64,000 bases of DNA from Roseiarcus sp963758335 (GTDB lineage Bacteria > Pseudomonadota > Alphaproteobacteria > Rhizobiales > Beijerinckiaceae): assembly GCA_963758335.1 (NCBI GenBank), contig CAVWVF010000006.1:124001-188000 (forward strand), read 5' to 3'. Positions within the stretch are counted from its first letter, which is position 1; the number at the start of each line of letters is the position of its first letter. Under the pieces are notes generated by a model that saw nothing but the letters and a program-made list of their open reading frames with translations, had not been told where the DNA came from and made no database searches. Of this stretch, positions 25,894 through 34,696 are shown piece after piece. Made by a program: the position numbers and the translations under genes.

Positions 25894-26935
25894 GGCTCAA
25901 TTCGCGTTAGGTTGACATGGCCATTTGAGCTCCTCCGCCGATGGCGGCATTGAGGCATGTTCGGGGCGTGGGATTGTGCTTGAGGCCGGCGAGGTGGAAC
26001 CACCTGAGGTAGCTGTCGAGGTATTTTGTGGCGATGCCGCGATGGGGGCGCAGGAAGGTTTTGAGGCTCTCGTGGCGACTGTTGACGGTCTGGATGTGTA
26101 ATTCGCCGCGGACACGTTCGCCGTTCGACTGGTTGAGCGCTTCATGGCTGACGCCGAGGGCGGCGGCGCAAGGCGGGTAGACGTTATTGCCGTCGGTGAC
26201 GAGCAAGGCGTCCTTACCCAGAACGGGCGCCAGCACCGGCTTGATGGTCTGGACGGTCACGGCCGAGAGGACGGCGCTGATGGTGGCGCCGCTCCGGTCG
26301 GCGGCCACTAGGATCGGCGTCTGTTCGTCCGAAAGGCCGCGCTTGGCTGCCTTTCCGCCCCGCCTGCGAGCCTTGCGCCCGAGGCGACGCTCGCCCTTAC
26401 GGCTTGATAATATGTAGGTTTCATCGACTTCGACGATGCCGCTCAACAGGCGCGTGGGGTTCTTGGCGGCGCGCAGGAAGCGATGTCGCCAGCGGAACGC
26501 CGTGCTCACAGCCACCCCGCACCGCTCGGCCGAGGCGGCCACCGTCTCGCCCTCGCTCAACGACTGACCAAAATCAAGCCAGCGTTCCTTCTTGCGCAAT
26601 TGGGCCAGCGGCGTTCCGGTCAGCGCGTTGAAGCTTCTGCGGCAATCCTTGCAGCGGAAACGGCGCAGGCCGTCGGCTTGGCCCCCGCCCACCGACGCCC
26701 CGCTGCAGTGCGGACAGCGACGCGCCTCGCCCAAGCGCTCCTCGATCGCCGCCGCCACCGCCGCTCTGGGCTGCCGGCCGGCCAGCACCGCCTCGAGCTC
26801 TTGGCGCTGCTTCGCCGTCAGACCGTCGATCTCCGCCAGCCACGCTCGAAACATCCCCTGATCCATCGCAAACCCCTGTCAATCCATAATAAATCGTAGC
26901 ACAAACAGGCGTGTCAATCAAACGCTAATTGAGCC
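25894..26935 (-). mobile_element. IS1595-family insertion sequence with 8-bp target duplication
   Basis: A 1042-bp element. Both ends start GGCTCAATT(C/A)GCGTT and continue with TTGACA(T/C)G, giving imperfect inverted repeats of about 28 bp. The flanking 8-mers at 25886-25893 and 26936-26943 are both AATATTAT, the target size known for IS1595. Removing the element and one copy restores the reading frame of the host gene. This is a clean, recent-looking insertion. Confidence 0.95.
25907..26866 (-). CDS. IS1595-family transposase
   Basis: A complete 319-residue transposase. N-terminal zinc ribbon (CPHCSGASVGGG, then FRCKDCRRSFNALTGTPL), HTH (GVAVSTAFRWRHRFL) and an ISXO2-like DDE domain: GIVEVDETYILSSRKGE (Asp), LLVTDGNNVYPPCA (Asp), LHIQTVNSRHESLKTFLRPH (His/Asn-type fourth residue seen in IS1595) and GIATKYLDSYLRWFH. 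The basic linker GRKARRRGGKAAKRGLS is typical of the ISSod11-like group. Intact and inside intact ends. Confidence 0.93.
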   Translation of the reverse strand: MDQGMFRAWLAEIDGLTAKQRQELEAVLAGRQPRAAVAAAIEERLGEARRCPHCSGASVGGGQADGLRRFRCKDCRRSFNALTGTPLAQLRKKERWLDFGQSLSEGETVAASAERCGVAVSTAFRWRHRFLRAAKNPTRLLSGIVEVDETYILSSRKGERRLGRKARRRGGKAAKRGLSDEQTPILVAADRSGATISAVLSAVTVQTIKPVLAPVLGKDALLVTDGNNVYPPCAAALGVSHEALNQSNGERVRGELHIQTVNSRHESLKTFLRPHRGIATKYLDSYLRWFHLAGLKHNPTPRTCLNAAIGGGAQMAMST

Positions 26936-27450
26936 AATATTATTCATCGCACACGTCGTGATGCAGCTAGGGATGTAAATAAGTTTTCGGCTGACATACG
27001 TGCAAATGAACAAAATATCGTTGTTGAATTGTCCTTTAATTTCCTCGATCCTAATGATGGGGCGGTAATAGAACTTTTGCATACGGCCCCCGAGCGTCTT
27101 CCCCGTGTCCTAGGAACCATTATGGGCGTGCCAAAAATTGTGAGCCGAGGAAATAGCCAACGCGATGAATTTAGGCGCAGCGTTGGAAATAAGGGGGGGT
27201 CGTATTGCCAGTACAGTTTTTGGATTGCTTAGTGCCTCTATAATAATGTTGGCTCTAGTGGCACCAAGTGACAGCGCATTTTTTTGTCCGCCAGTTTTCA
27301 TCCAGAGAATAATATTATCGGCTATGAGTGCAATGTTCTGTGCTTTTTCGGTATTGTTTTTTTTGACATCAAGGCGACGGTATCCAAAAGGGCTCTTATC
27401 GTACTAATAGTGTTGATGTGAACCCTAGCTCCACGTGAGCCTCCCATCCG

Positions 27451-29106
27451 CTACCTCGAAAACTTCTTATACTTCAGCCGGTGCGGAATGACGCTGTCGA
27501 TCCCCAGCCGCCGCTTCTTTTCCTCCTCGTAGTCGGCGAAGTTGCCTTCGAACCATTCGGCATGGCTCTCGCCTTCGAAGGCGAGCATGTGGGTGGCGAT
27601 GCGGTCGAGGAAGAAGCGGTCGTGGCTGATGATGACGGCGCAGCCGGCGAAGTCGATGAGCGTCTCCTCGAGCGCGCGCAGTGTGTCGACGTCGAGGTCG
27701 TTGGTCGGCTCGTCGAGCAAGAGCAGGTTCGCGCCGCTCTTCAGCATTTTGGCCAGATGCACGCGGTTGCGCTCGCCGCCCGACAGCTGGCCGACCTTCT
27801 TCTGCTGGTCGGGGCCCTTGAAGTTGAACGCGCCGCAATAGGCGCGCGAGTTCATCTCGCGCTTGGCGAGATAGATGACGTCGGCGCCGCCGGAAATCTC
27901 CTCCCACACCGTCTTCTTGTCGTCGAGCGCGTCGCGCGACTGGTCGACATAGCCGAGCTGCACGGATTCGCCGATTTTGATCGCGCCGGAATCCGGCTTC
28001 TCCTGGCCGGTGATCATGCGGAAGAGGGTCGTCTTGCCGGCGCCGTTCGGGCCGATGACGCCGACGATGCCGCCGGGCGGCAGCTTGAACGTGAGCTTGT
28101 CGATCAAGAGCCTCTCGCCGTAGCCCTTCGACAGATCGACGAAGTCGATGACGTTGGCGCCCAGCCGCTCGGCGACCGGGATGATGATCTGGGCGGTGGT
28201 CGGCGCCTTCTCGCTTTGCTTCTTGACGAGCTCGTCATAGGCCGCAATGCGCGCCTTGGACTTCGCCTGCCGCGCCTTCGGTGAAGACGCGATCCACTCG
28301 CTTTCCTCGGCGAGCGCGCGCTGGCGCGCAACATCCTCGCGGCCTTCCTGTTCGAGGCGCTTGCGCTTCTGAATGAGCCACGACGAATAATTGCCCTCGT
28401 AGGGGATGCCGCGGCCGCGATCGAGCTCCAGAATCCAGCCCGTCACGTTGTCGAGAAAATAGCGGTCGTGGGTGACGATCAGGATCGCGCCCGGATAGGC
28501 GCGCAAATGCCCTTCGAGCCAGTTGACCGTCTCGGCGTCGAGATGGTTGGTGGGTTCGTCGAGCAGCAGCAGGTCCGGCTTTTCGAGCAGGAGCCGGCAG
28601 AGCGCGACGCGCCGCCGCTCGCCGCCCGAGAGCGTCGTCACGTCGGAATCGTCGGGCGGGCAGCCGAGCGCGTCCATCGCCTGCTCGACTTGGCTGTCGA
28701 GATCCCACAGGCCCTTGGCCTCGATCTCGTCCTGCAGCCGCGTCATCTCGTCCGCCGTCTCGTCGGAATAGTTCATCGCCAGCTCGTTGTAGCGGTCGAG
28801 GATCGCCTGCTTGTCCCTGACGCCGAGCATGGCGTTGCCGCGCACATCGAGCGTCGGGTCGAGATGCGGCTCCTGCGGCAGAAAGCCAACTCTTGCGCCC
28901 TCGGCGACAAAACCCTCGCCGACGAATTCGGTGTCGAGGCCCCCCATGATGCGCAGCAGCGTCGACTTGCCCGAGCCGTTGACCCCGAGCACGCCGATCT
29001 TGGCGTCCGGATAGAAGGAGAGATTGATGTTCTCCAGAACCTTCTTGCCGCCGGGCCACGTCTTGCTGAGGCCCTGCATGTGGTAGATGAACTGGCGCGC
29101 GGCCAT
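27451..29106 (-). CDS. ettA: Energy-dependent translational throttle protein EttA (ABC-F)
   Basis: A 551-residue ABC-F ATPase without membrane domain that binds the ribosomal E site and gates early elongation according to ADP/ATP. First Walker A GVNGSGKST near residue 41, signature LSGGERRRVALCRLL near residue 158, Walker B LLLLDEPTNHLD; second Walker A GPNGAGKTT near residue 352, signature LSGGERNRVHLAKML and LLLLDEPTNDLD. Between the halves is the linker with the EttA-type KARQAKSKARIAAYDEL. Length and the C-terminus HRLKYKKFSR match EttA. RBS-like GGAGG near 29132 is distant; ATG 29106 begins the conserved MAARQFIYHMQGLSK. Confidence 0.97.
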   Translation of the reverse strand: MAARQFIYHMQGLSKTWPGGKKVLENINLSFYPDAKIGVLGVNGSGKSTLLRIMGGLDTEFVGEGFVAEGARVGFLPQEPHLDPTLDVRGNAMLGVRDKQAILDRYNELAMNYSDETADEMTRLQDEIEAKGLWDLDSQVEQAMDALGCPPDDSDVTTLSGGERRRVALCRLLLEKPDLLLLDEPTNHLDAETVNWLEGHLRAYPGAILIVTHDRYFLDNVTGWILELDRGRGIPYEGNYSSWLIQKRKRLEQEGREDVARQRALAEESEWIASSPKARQAKSKARIAAYDELVKKQSEKAPTTAQIIIPVAERLGANVIDFVDLSKGYGERLLIDKLTFKLPPGGIVGVIGPNGAGKTTLFRMITGQEKPDSGAIKIGESVQLGYVDQSRDALDDKKTVWEEISGGADVIYLAKREMNSRAYCGAFNFKGPDQQKKVGQLSGGERNRVHLAKMLKSGANLLLLDEPTNDLDVDTLRALEETLIDFAGCAVIISHDRFFLDRIATHMLAFEGESHAEWFEGNFADYEEEKKRRLGIDSVIPHRLKYKKFSR

Positions 29107-29210
29107 TGCGTATCCTTAGGAATTGAAGGGAGGAAATTGCGGCGGGGAATATCAGGGGCGGGTTAGAGTGGCAAGGCGCGACGCCCTCGCGAGTGGCGCG
29201 CACGCCTGGT

Positions 29211-29327
29211 GACGCGGTCGCCGACCGCGTCCGATCGGACCGGTGCGCCTTGTAGACGCGGTCGCTGACCGCGTGGCCGCGCGCCATAGGGCGTCCGGAA
29301 GGACGCCCGTCTTTCGACGGGCTATGG
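29211..29327. repeat. Palindromic repeat cluster
   Basis: Two copies of GACGCGGTCG(C)(C/T)GACCGCGT at 29211-29230 and 29255-29274 are each near-perfect palindromes. A hairpin GGGCGTCC-GGAA-GGACGCCC follows at 29289-29308, nested in a wider CCATAG/CTATGG pairing (29284-29327). These look like dispersed intergenic (REP-like) units; one of the hairpins might terminate transcription but has no T-run. Confidence 0.6.
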
Positions 29328-29376
29328 AGCGCGGCTACAATGGCGGCTTCGATCTCGCGACGGGAGGACCATCGGC

Positions 29377-29625
29377 ATGCGTATCGGAGTTTTGCTTGCG
29401 TCCGTCCTGGCCGCCTGCGGCGCCGCGCTGGCGCAGCCGCCGCTGACGATCGAGAAGCTCCTCGCCGACGGATGGGAGATCGCCGGCTTCGCCAGCGGCT
29501 ACGACAATCGCACGTCGCTGATCCTCTTCCGCCATCCGGGCCGGAACGAGCTGGTTCAATGCGGGATTCTCTTCGACGTGACGCGCAATCCGCACACGAT
29601 CGTCAATTGCTACGAGCTGCGGTGA
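29377..29625 (+). CDS. Small secreted protein, unknown function
   Basis: An 82-residue protein with a signal peptide (MRIGVLLASVLAACGAALAQ, cut before PPLTIEK). The mature part, LLADGWEIAGFASGYDNRTS and FRHPGRNELVQCGILFDV, has two Cys that may pair. Short proteins of this form are common conserved hypotheticals in Hyphomicrobiales. No clear RBS beyond GGGAGG at 29363. Confidence 0.6.
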   Translation: MRIGVLLASVLAACGAALAQPPLTIEKLLADGWEIAGFASGYDNRTSLILFRHPGRNELVQCGILFDVTRNPHTIVNCYELR

Positions 29626-29659
29626 CAGCCGGCGAACACGGCCGTCCGCCCTCACCCCG

Positions 29660-29734
29660 GCCCTCTCTCGCAAGCGGTAGAGGGGGCGAAATCCTTCTCC
29701 CGCTTGCGGGAGAAGGTGGCGGGCGCAGCCCGCC
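29660..29734. repeat. Cluster of three hairpin repeats
   Basis: CCCTCTCTCGCAAGCGGTAGAGGG (29661-29684, imperfect), CCTTCTCCCGC-TTGCGGGAGAAGG (29693-29716, perfect arms) and GGCGGGC-GCA-GCCCGCC (29718-29734). This is a very common dispersed intergenic repeat of alphaproteobacteria and related groups. It lies at the end of two convergent genes and could act as a bidirectional terminator. Confidence 0.7.
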
Positions 29735-29756
29735 GGATGAGGGCCTCCCGTTCGGT

Positions 29757-30761
29757 TCACCCGAGCCTCGCCGCCGCGAAATCCGCCGCTCTCTGCGCCG
29801 CAATCCCGAGGCCGCTCAAGAGCTGCTGCAGCAAATTCTTGCGCGCCTCGGTGGTGACTTCGTAGAGGCGGGCGGTCTCGCGGGCCCGGAAAAAGAATTC
29901 GTCGCCGGTCGCGATCTCGTCGACGAGGCCCAGTTCCAGCGCTTCGCTCGCGAGCCAGGTGTCGCCGTTGGCGACGCGGGCGATGTCGACGTTCGGCCGG
30001 CATCGCGCCACATGCGCCTTGAACGCGCCGTGTGTGTCCTCGAGCTTGCCGCGGAAATGCTCGCGCCCCGCCGGCGTGATTTCGCCCAAGACCGACACCG
30101 AACGCTTGAACTCGCCCGCCGTCATCTCCTCGAAGTCGATCTCGTTCTTCTTGAGCAGTCGGTGCAGGTTCGGGATTGGCGCGACGACGCCGATCGAGCC
30201 GACGACGGCGAAGGGCGCGGCGACGATGCGGTCGGCGGCCGAGGCCATCATATAGCCGCCGCTCGCCGCCACCTGATCGACCGAGGCGGTGACCTTGAGC
30301 TTATGCTCGCGCAAGCGCAGGATCTCCGCCGCGCCGAGGCCGTAGCCGGTCACCGTCCCGCCCGGGCTTTCGAGCCTGACCACGACCTCGTCGGTTCCGG
30401 GCCGGGCGACCGTCAGCACCGCGTCGATCTCTTGGCCGAGCTGCTTCACCGCCGTCGCGCGCATGTCGCCCTTGAACGCCATCACATAGATGCGCTTGCC
30501 GGGCGGCTGGCCACGGAGCGCCTTCATCGCCTTCTTGCGCGCCTTCAGAAGCGCCTTGCGCTCCTTCTTGTCGAGGAGCGCGGCGTTCATCGCGTCGCGC
30601 ATGTCGTCGTAGCGCTCGTTCAGCGACCGGACTCTTATCTCCCGGTCCTTCGGCTCGCCCGAGCGGGCAAGGCGGGCGACGAGGAGCGCAAGCCCTGCGA
30701 GCGCCGCCACGATGATGAGCGCCTTGAGGGCGAAGGCGGCGATCTCCAACCAGAAGGGCAT
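29757..30761 (-). CDS. sohB: SohB/SppA-type signal peptide peptidase (S49)
   Basis: A 334-residue membrane-anchored serine protease. An N-terminal helix (LEIAAFALKALIIVAALAGL) is followed by a charged helical region and the S49 domain: IYVMAFKGDMRATAVKQLG, VVVRLESPGGTVTGYGLGA, DQVAASGGYMMASAADRIV (nucleophile Ser in ASGGY), APFAVVGSIGVV and LGLVDEIATGDEF. A basic Lys for the Ser-Lys dyad lies in the fold. SohB degrades signal peptides or other membrane-released peptides. The start at 30761 (MPFWLEI) is preferred to an upstream ATG since it begins the helix. Not in an operon. Confidence 0.93.
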   Translation of the reverse strand: MPFWLEIAAFALKALIIVAALAGLALLVARLARSGEPKDREIRVRSLNERYDDMRDAMNAALLDKKERKALLKARKKAMKALRGQPPGKRIYVMAFKGDMRATAVKQLGQEIDAVLTVARPGTDEVVVRLESPGGTVTGYGLGAAEILRLREHKLKVTASVDQVAASGGYMMASAADRIVAAPFAVVGSIGVVAPIPNLHRLLKKNEIDFEEMTAGEFKRSVSVLGEITPAGREHFRGKLEDTHGAFKAHVARCRPNVDIARVANGDTWLASEALELGLVDEIATGDEFFFRARETARLYEVTTEARKNLLQQLLSGLGIAAQRAADFAAARLG

Positions 30762-30891
30762 GTGCGAGGTCCGGAGAAGTGAAACGATCATATAGGGCGA
30801 GGAAGCGCTTTTTCACGCGGACGGGCAGGAAGGCAAGGGCGCGCATCGCCCCCTCCCGCGAGGCCTTACCGCCTGACCCAAAAGCTCGTGT

Positions 30892-31009
30892 CCTCGTCCT
30901 GAGGCGCCGCGAAGCGGCCTCGAAGGACGGTCCAGAGGGCGCCATTCGACGCCTCCTGGAGCATCCTTCGAGGCCCTTTGCGTACCGCAAAACGCACCTC
31001 AGGATGAGG
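30892..31009. repeat. Long dispersed palindromic repeat
   Basis: The outer arms CCTCGTCCTGAGG (30892-30904) and CCTCAGGATGAGG (30997-31009) are inverted copies with one mismatch, and the inner arms CCTCGAAGGACG and CATCCTTCGAGG pair as well. The CATCCTTCGAGG...CCTCAGGATGAGG layout is a frequent intergenic repeat of Bradyrhizobium/Methylocystis-like genomes. It lies between the sohB promoter and the NUDIX gene end. Confidence 0.75.
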
Positions 31010-31030
31010 AACTGCTTTTGAAACAGGCTC

Positions 31031-31522
31031 TTAACCTGGTTCGCCGTCATCCCTGGTCACCTTCACGCCCAGCTTCTCGGCCAAAGCTGCAAGGATCGGC
31101 CTTTGGCCCTTCGTCACTTTCTTCGACGCTTCGTCGAGTAAAAACCAGCCGGCCTTGTCGACCTCCGGGAATTCGGCCGTCTTCCCGGAACGAGGCGGCC
31201 ATTCCATGGTGAACATATTGCTTCGGAGCGACGCAGGATCGAAGTCGCTTTCGCACCCCCAGGCGACGATCGTCTTGCCGCCCGGCTGTTTGTGCGCTCC
31301 GAGATCGATGAACACGCCGCCGATCGTCGCGCCCGTTTCTTCGGAGAATTCCCGCTGCGCGGCGGCGAGCAAGTCTTCGCCCTCGTCCGCCAGCCCTTTC
31401 GGTATCGACCAGGCGCCCTCATCCTTGTTTCTCCAGAAGGGACCGCCCGGATGGACGAGCATGACTTCAAGGCCCGCCGGACGCTTGCGAAACAGCAGAA
31501 TTCCGGCGCTTGTCTTCGGCAT
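31031..31522 (-). CDS. NUDIX hydrolase
   Basis: A 163-residue NUDIX protein. The Nudix box GLADEGEDLLAAAQREFSEE followed by TGA fits Gx5Ex7REUxEExGU with all metal-binding Glu present (near residues 42-64). The start MPKTSAGILLFRKRPAGLEV and the substrate loop GGPFWRNKDEGAWSIPKG resemble the diadenosine-polyphosphate/dATP-type family with two extra conserved Trp. The exact nucleotide substrate is not predictable. Stand-alone; upstream there is an inverted repeat. Confidence 0.9.
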   Translation of the reverse strand: MPKTSAGILLFRKRPAGLEVMLVHPGGPFWRNKDEGAWSIPKGLADEGEDLLAAAQREFSEETGATIGGVFIDLGAHKQPGGKTIVAWGCESDFDPASLRSNMFTMEWPPRSGKTAEFPEVDKAGWFLLDEASKKVTKGQRPILAALAEKLGVKVTRDDGEPG

Positions 31523-31551
31523 GGCTCACGACCTCACGCGCAGCCCGAGAA

Positions 31552-31621
31552 TTCACCACAAAGGCACGAAGACCGCGTAGAATGACAGAGCTTTTCGTGC
31601 GCTTCGTGTCTTAGTGGTGAA
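31552..31621. repeat. Inverted repeat of the CACCACAAAG...CTTCGTG type
   Basis: TTCACCACAAAGGCACGAAG at 31552-31571 and CTTCGTGTCTTAGTGGTGAA at 31602-31621 are inverted copies with about 16 of 20 matches. Such pairs are common dispersed intergenic elements in many bacteria. It lies upstream of the NUDIX gene and downstream-facing to the cyclase gene. Confidence 0.65.
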
Positions 31622-32961
31622 AATGGCGCCATGGCGACGACAGCTGATTCCTCGTTAGGGGCCGCTTGGATCGTAAATGGCGAGGGGCCAGCGGCCCCTT
31701 CGCTCGGCGACATCGCTCAATCAAGAGGCGCGCGTCTCCTGCCGGCATTTGTGCTATTCTGCCCTTGCGCATGAGGGCGCGCCATGGCGGGAACCCGAAA
31801 AATCGCGGCGATTCTGGTCGCGGATGTGGTCGGCTACAGCCGGCTCGCCGGCGCCGACGAGGATCGCACGCTGGCGCGGCTGCGGGGTCTGCGCAGCGAT
31901 CTGATCGATCCCGCCATCGACGCGCTTCGCGGGCGCGTCGTCAAGCGGACCGGCGACGGAATTCTCATCGAATTCCGCAGCGTGGTCGACGCCGTGCGCT
32001 GCGCCATCGAGGTGCAGAACGGCATGGTCGAGCGCAATGCCGGCCTGCCGGCCGAGAAGCGCATCGAGTTTCGCGTCGGCATTCATTTGGGCGACGTCGT
32101 GGAGGAGAGCGACGGCGACCTGATGGGCGACGGCGTCAATATCGCCGCGCGCCTCGAAGGAATCGCCAAGCCGGGCGCGATCTGTCTTTCCGAAGACGCC
32201 TATCGTCAGGTGAGCGGCAGGCTCGACATGGAGGTTACCGATCTCGGCCCGACCAAGCTCAAGAACATTGAAAAGCCGATCCGCGCTTATTCGCTCGAAG
32301 TCGGCAAGCCAGCAACGGCGAAGCCGGCCAAGACGGTCACTCCATCCCAGCGCTCGATCGCCGTGCTGCTCATGGTAGGCGTCGCCGCGCTGATCGCAAT
32401 CGCGGCCGGTGCTTGGCATTTTTGGGGCGTCAACCGCGCCCCGCCCGCCGAGGCCGCACAACTTTCCATAGTCGTGCTGCCTTTCTCAAATCTCTCGGGC
32501 GATGCGAGCCAGGATTATCTTGGCGACGTTTTGACTGAAGAGCTGACCACCAGCCTGTCGCGGCTGCCCGGCAGTTTCGTCGTCTCGCGCACGACGGCCT
32601 TCTCCTATCGCGGCAAGGCGATGGACGTAAAGCAGATCGGCAAGGAGCTCGGCGTGCGCTATGTGCTGAAGGGCAGCGCGCAAAAGAGCGGGACGCGCGT
32701 GCGGGTCGACGCCCAGCTTATTGACGCGGCATCGGGCGCTCATCTTTGGGCGGATCAGTTCGACGCCGATGAAACCGATCTCCTGACGATGCAGGACGAG
32801 ATCGTCACCCGCCTTGCCCGGGCTCTGCAAGTCGAATTGACTGAGGCGGAAGCGAGCCGCGTCGCGCGGGCCCACCCCGAAAATCCGAACTCCGAGGAAT
32901 TGGCTCTGCAGTGCGAGGCCGCCTATCTTCGCTTTGGCAATCTACGGAAAGAAATGCTGCC

Positions 32962-34696
32962 GTAACCGGGGCGAATTTCCGGGCGGCGTTAGCTTGGGGC
33001 GGGCCTGACGAGAGTTGCGAGATCGGGGATTTCGGGGCCTGGAATGGCGAGGCGAGCGCCGAGATAGTCGAAGAAGGGGATTTTGAGCTTCCTGCAGGTC
33101 TTGGCGAGCCCGAGCATGACGTCGCGGGCGTCGCGGCCTCTGTCGCTGAGGGTCCCGCCGGAGATTTTGCGCTTGGTGACGAAGACGCGGATGTCGTTTT
33201 CCGAGGCGTTGGTGTGCAGCGGAATATGGGGATGGTCGAGGACGCGCAAGAGATCGTCCTTGAGGCGAAAGAGGCGCCTGAGCAGGCTGTCGAGGGTGGC
33301 GTAGCCGGTTCTGGAGCGGTTGAAGATGCGGTCGAACTGCGCCCGCAAACGCTCGGCTTTCTCGAGGCTCGGGGCGAGCTTGTATTCTTTTAAGGCGCGA
33401 TAGAACCACCAGATCATGCGCCGTGCGACCTCGATCGCGTTGCGCTGCTTGTCGTTGGCGGGGATGAGCTTGTGGACCAGGCGTTCGGCGTGCACCCAGC
33501 ACAAGGCGTGTTCGCCGACGCGGAACTGGCCGGCGCCGTCTGACACGACGATGGCTTGGCCGAGCAGGCCTTGCTCGCGAACGGCGCCCCACAGAGCACC
33601 CTCGCTGGCGACCCGCACCGGATCGGGGGTGATCCTGAGATCGGCAAATCCGAGCGCGTTCAGATGGCTCGTCCAGTCTTCGTGAGACGCAAAAAGCCGC
33701 GTCGGATGGCCCGCGAGCGTGTCGATGAGGCTGAGGCTCAGATTGCAAGCCCGCATGTAGACGAGCGCCGCCTCGTTGACCACGTAAGAGGCCGCGCCGC
33801 CCAGGAGATTGCGCAGGAACGCCAGGCGGGACTTGCTCGGGCCGGTTCGAAACGTGGTGAAGCTGTCGGAACCGATCTGGGTCGTCACGCCGCTCTTGCC
33901 TCGATGGCGGGCGCCGGTGTCGTCGACCGTGACGAAGGAAGCGCTGCTCAATCCGGTCTTCAGCACCTCGGCGTCCTCAGCGCGGAACGTCTCGAGCTTG
34001 GCGGCCAGCAGGCGCACCACCTGGCGTTTCGAAATCACCACGCCGACGCCGTTCAGCAGCGCCAGAATCCGCTCGCAGGTCATCTGTCCCTGAAAGTGCA
34101 GCATCAAGATCAGGCGCTGAAGATGCGGGCCATAGCCACCGACGATCCCGGGATCGAGCGGCGCGATCAGAGTCTTCCCATCCGGCGTTTGCCAGCGCTC
34201 GCGCCGATAGCGGGTCACCAAAGGATTCAGAACCAAGTCCTGAACGACGATCTCTTCGTAGCCCTTGTGGCGGGAACCCGCTGGCGCGTCGACCTTCACC
34301 TCGATGGTTTGCGTGACCGTCAGCTTGTCCAGGTTGCTGCCGCGCCGCTGCGTCGACCGCCCGCCCTTGGGCGCGTTCGCTTGCGAATCCGGTCGGTCCG
34401 TCGCCTTGTCCATCCCCGAGGGTTTCTGCGGCGGCCGCGGCGGCAGTTTCTTCAATCGCGCCAGTTCGTCCTTGACCGCCTGATGCTCGACCCTCAGCTT
34501 GGCCAACGCCCCGCTCACCTTCTCGTACTCCGCCTGAAAGCGGGTCACTTCGCCAATCAAAGTGCGAACCAGGCCGATGAGCTCGGCCGGCGTCATGCGC
34601 TCAAGCGGATCACCCAAATCAACGGACATCCCCAGCTTAAATCATACTTTCCAACGCTTGACTCCCCCCTTCCGCCCGGAAATTTGCCCCGATTAC
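32962..34696 (-). mobile_element. IS66-family (ISBst12-type) insertion sequence
   Basis: A 1735-bp element with a single gene (no tnpA/tnpB), as in the ISBst12 group. Left end GTAACCGGGGCGAATTTCC, right end (reverse complement) GTAATCGGGGCAAATTTCC, an inverted repeat with few mismatches. Flanking 8-mers are ATGCTGCC (32954-32961) and CTGCTGCC (34697-34704), one base apart, matching the 8-bp duplication of IS66. Inserted into the cyclase gene. Confidence 0.93.
32989..34629 (-). CDS. tnpC: IS66-family transposase TnpC
   Basis: A complete 546-residue transposase. The N-terminal helical leader (LIGLVRTLIGEVTRFQAEYE) and a Pro-rich linker precede a zinc-finger-like region and the DDE domain: FVTVDDTGARHRGKSG (Asp), AIVVSDGAGQFRVGEHALCW (Asp; CW and VHAERL follow) and IPLHTNASENDIRVFVTKRK (Glu). 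The C-terminal motif SDRGRDARDVMLGLAKTC is typical of the family. No lesion is seen, so it may be active. A rearranged partial copy lies at 40633-41379. Confidence 0.93.
   Translation of the reverse strand: MSVDLGDPLERMTPAELIGLVRTLIGEVTRFQAEYEKVSGALAKLRVEHQAVKDELARLKKLPPRPPQKPSGMDKATDRPDSQANAPKGGRSTQRRGSNLDKLTVTQTIEVKVDAPAGSRHKGYEEIVVQDLVLNPLVTRYRRERWQTPDGKTLIAPLDPGIVGGYGPHLQRLILMLHFQGQMTCERILALLNGVGVVISKRQVVRLLAAKLETFRAEDAEVLKTGLSSASFVTVDDTGARHRGKSGVTTQIGSDSFTTFRTGPSKSRLAFLRNLLGGAASYVVNEAALVYMRACNLSLSLIDTLAGHPTRLFASHEDWTSHLNALGFADLRITPDPVRVASEGALWGAVREQGLLGQAIVVSDGAGQFRVGEHALCWVHAERLVHKLIPANDKQRNAIEVARRMIWWFYRALKEYKLAPSLEKAERLRAQFDRIFNRSRTGYATLDSLLRRLFRLKDDLLRVLDHPHIPLHTNASENDIRVFVTKRKISGGTLSDRGRDARDVMLGLAKTCRKLKIPFFDYLGARLAIPGPEIPDLATLVRPAPS

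Larger units (their letters stand above)
25552..27407 (+). pseudogene. AT-rich small membrane protein gene broken by IS1595, a stop and a frameshift
   Basis: Removing the IS at 25894-26935 and one target copy restores a single frame: an N-terminal membrane helix (ISFLNLGWVGAIVTAFFGVV), RARPV, then a TAA at 25673 where a Tyr codon is likely, SSVPLIGVPDRQLAQ, EVVFWNAGTTTIRRSDIVV, SKVVDRNII|HRTRRDAARD, FNFLDPNDGAVIELLHTA, VLGTIMGVPKIVSRG. A run of seven G at about 27190 shifts the frame; with six it continues RIASTVFGLLSASIIMLAL and a second helix pair to 27407. This matches a family of N-anchored hypothetical proteins with a beta-rich domain. AT-rich, so probably acquired. Function unknown. Confidence 0.8.
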
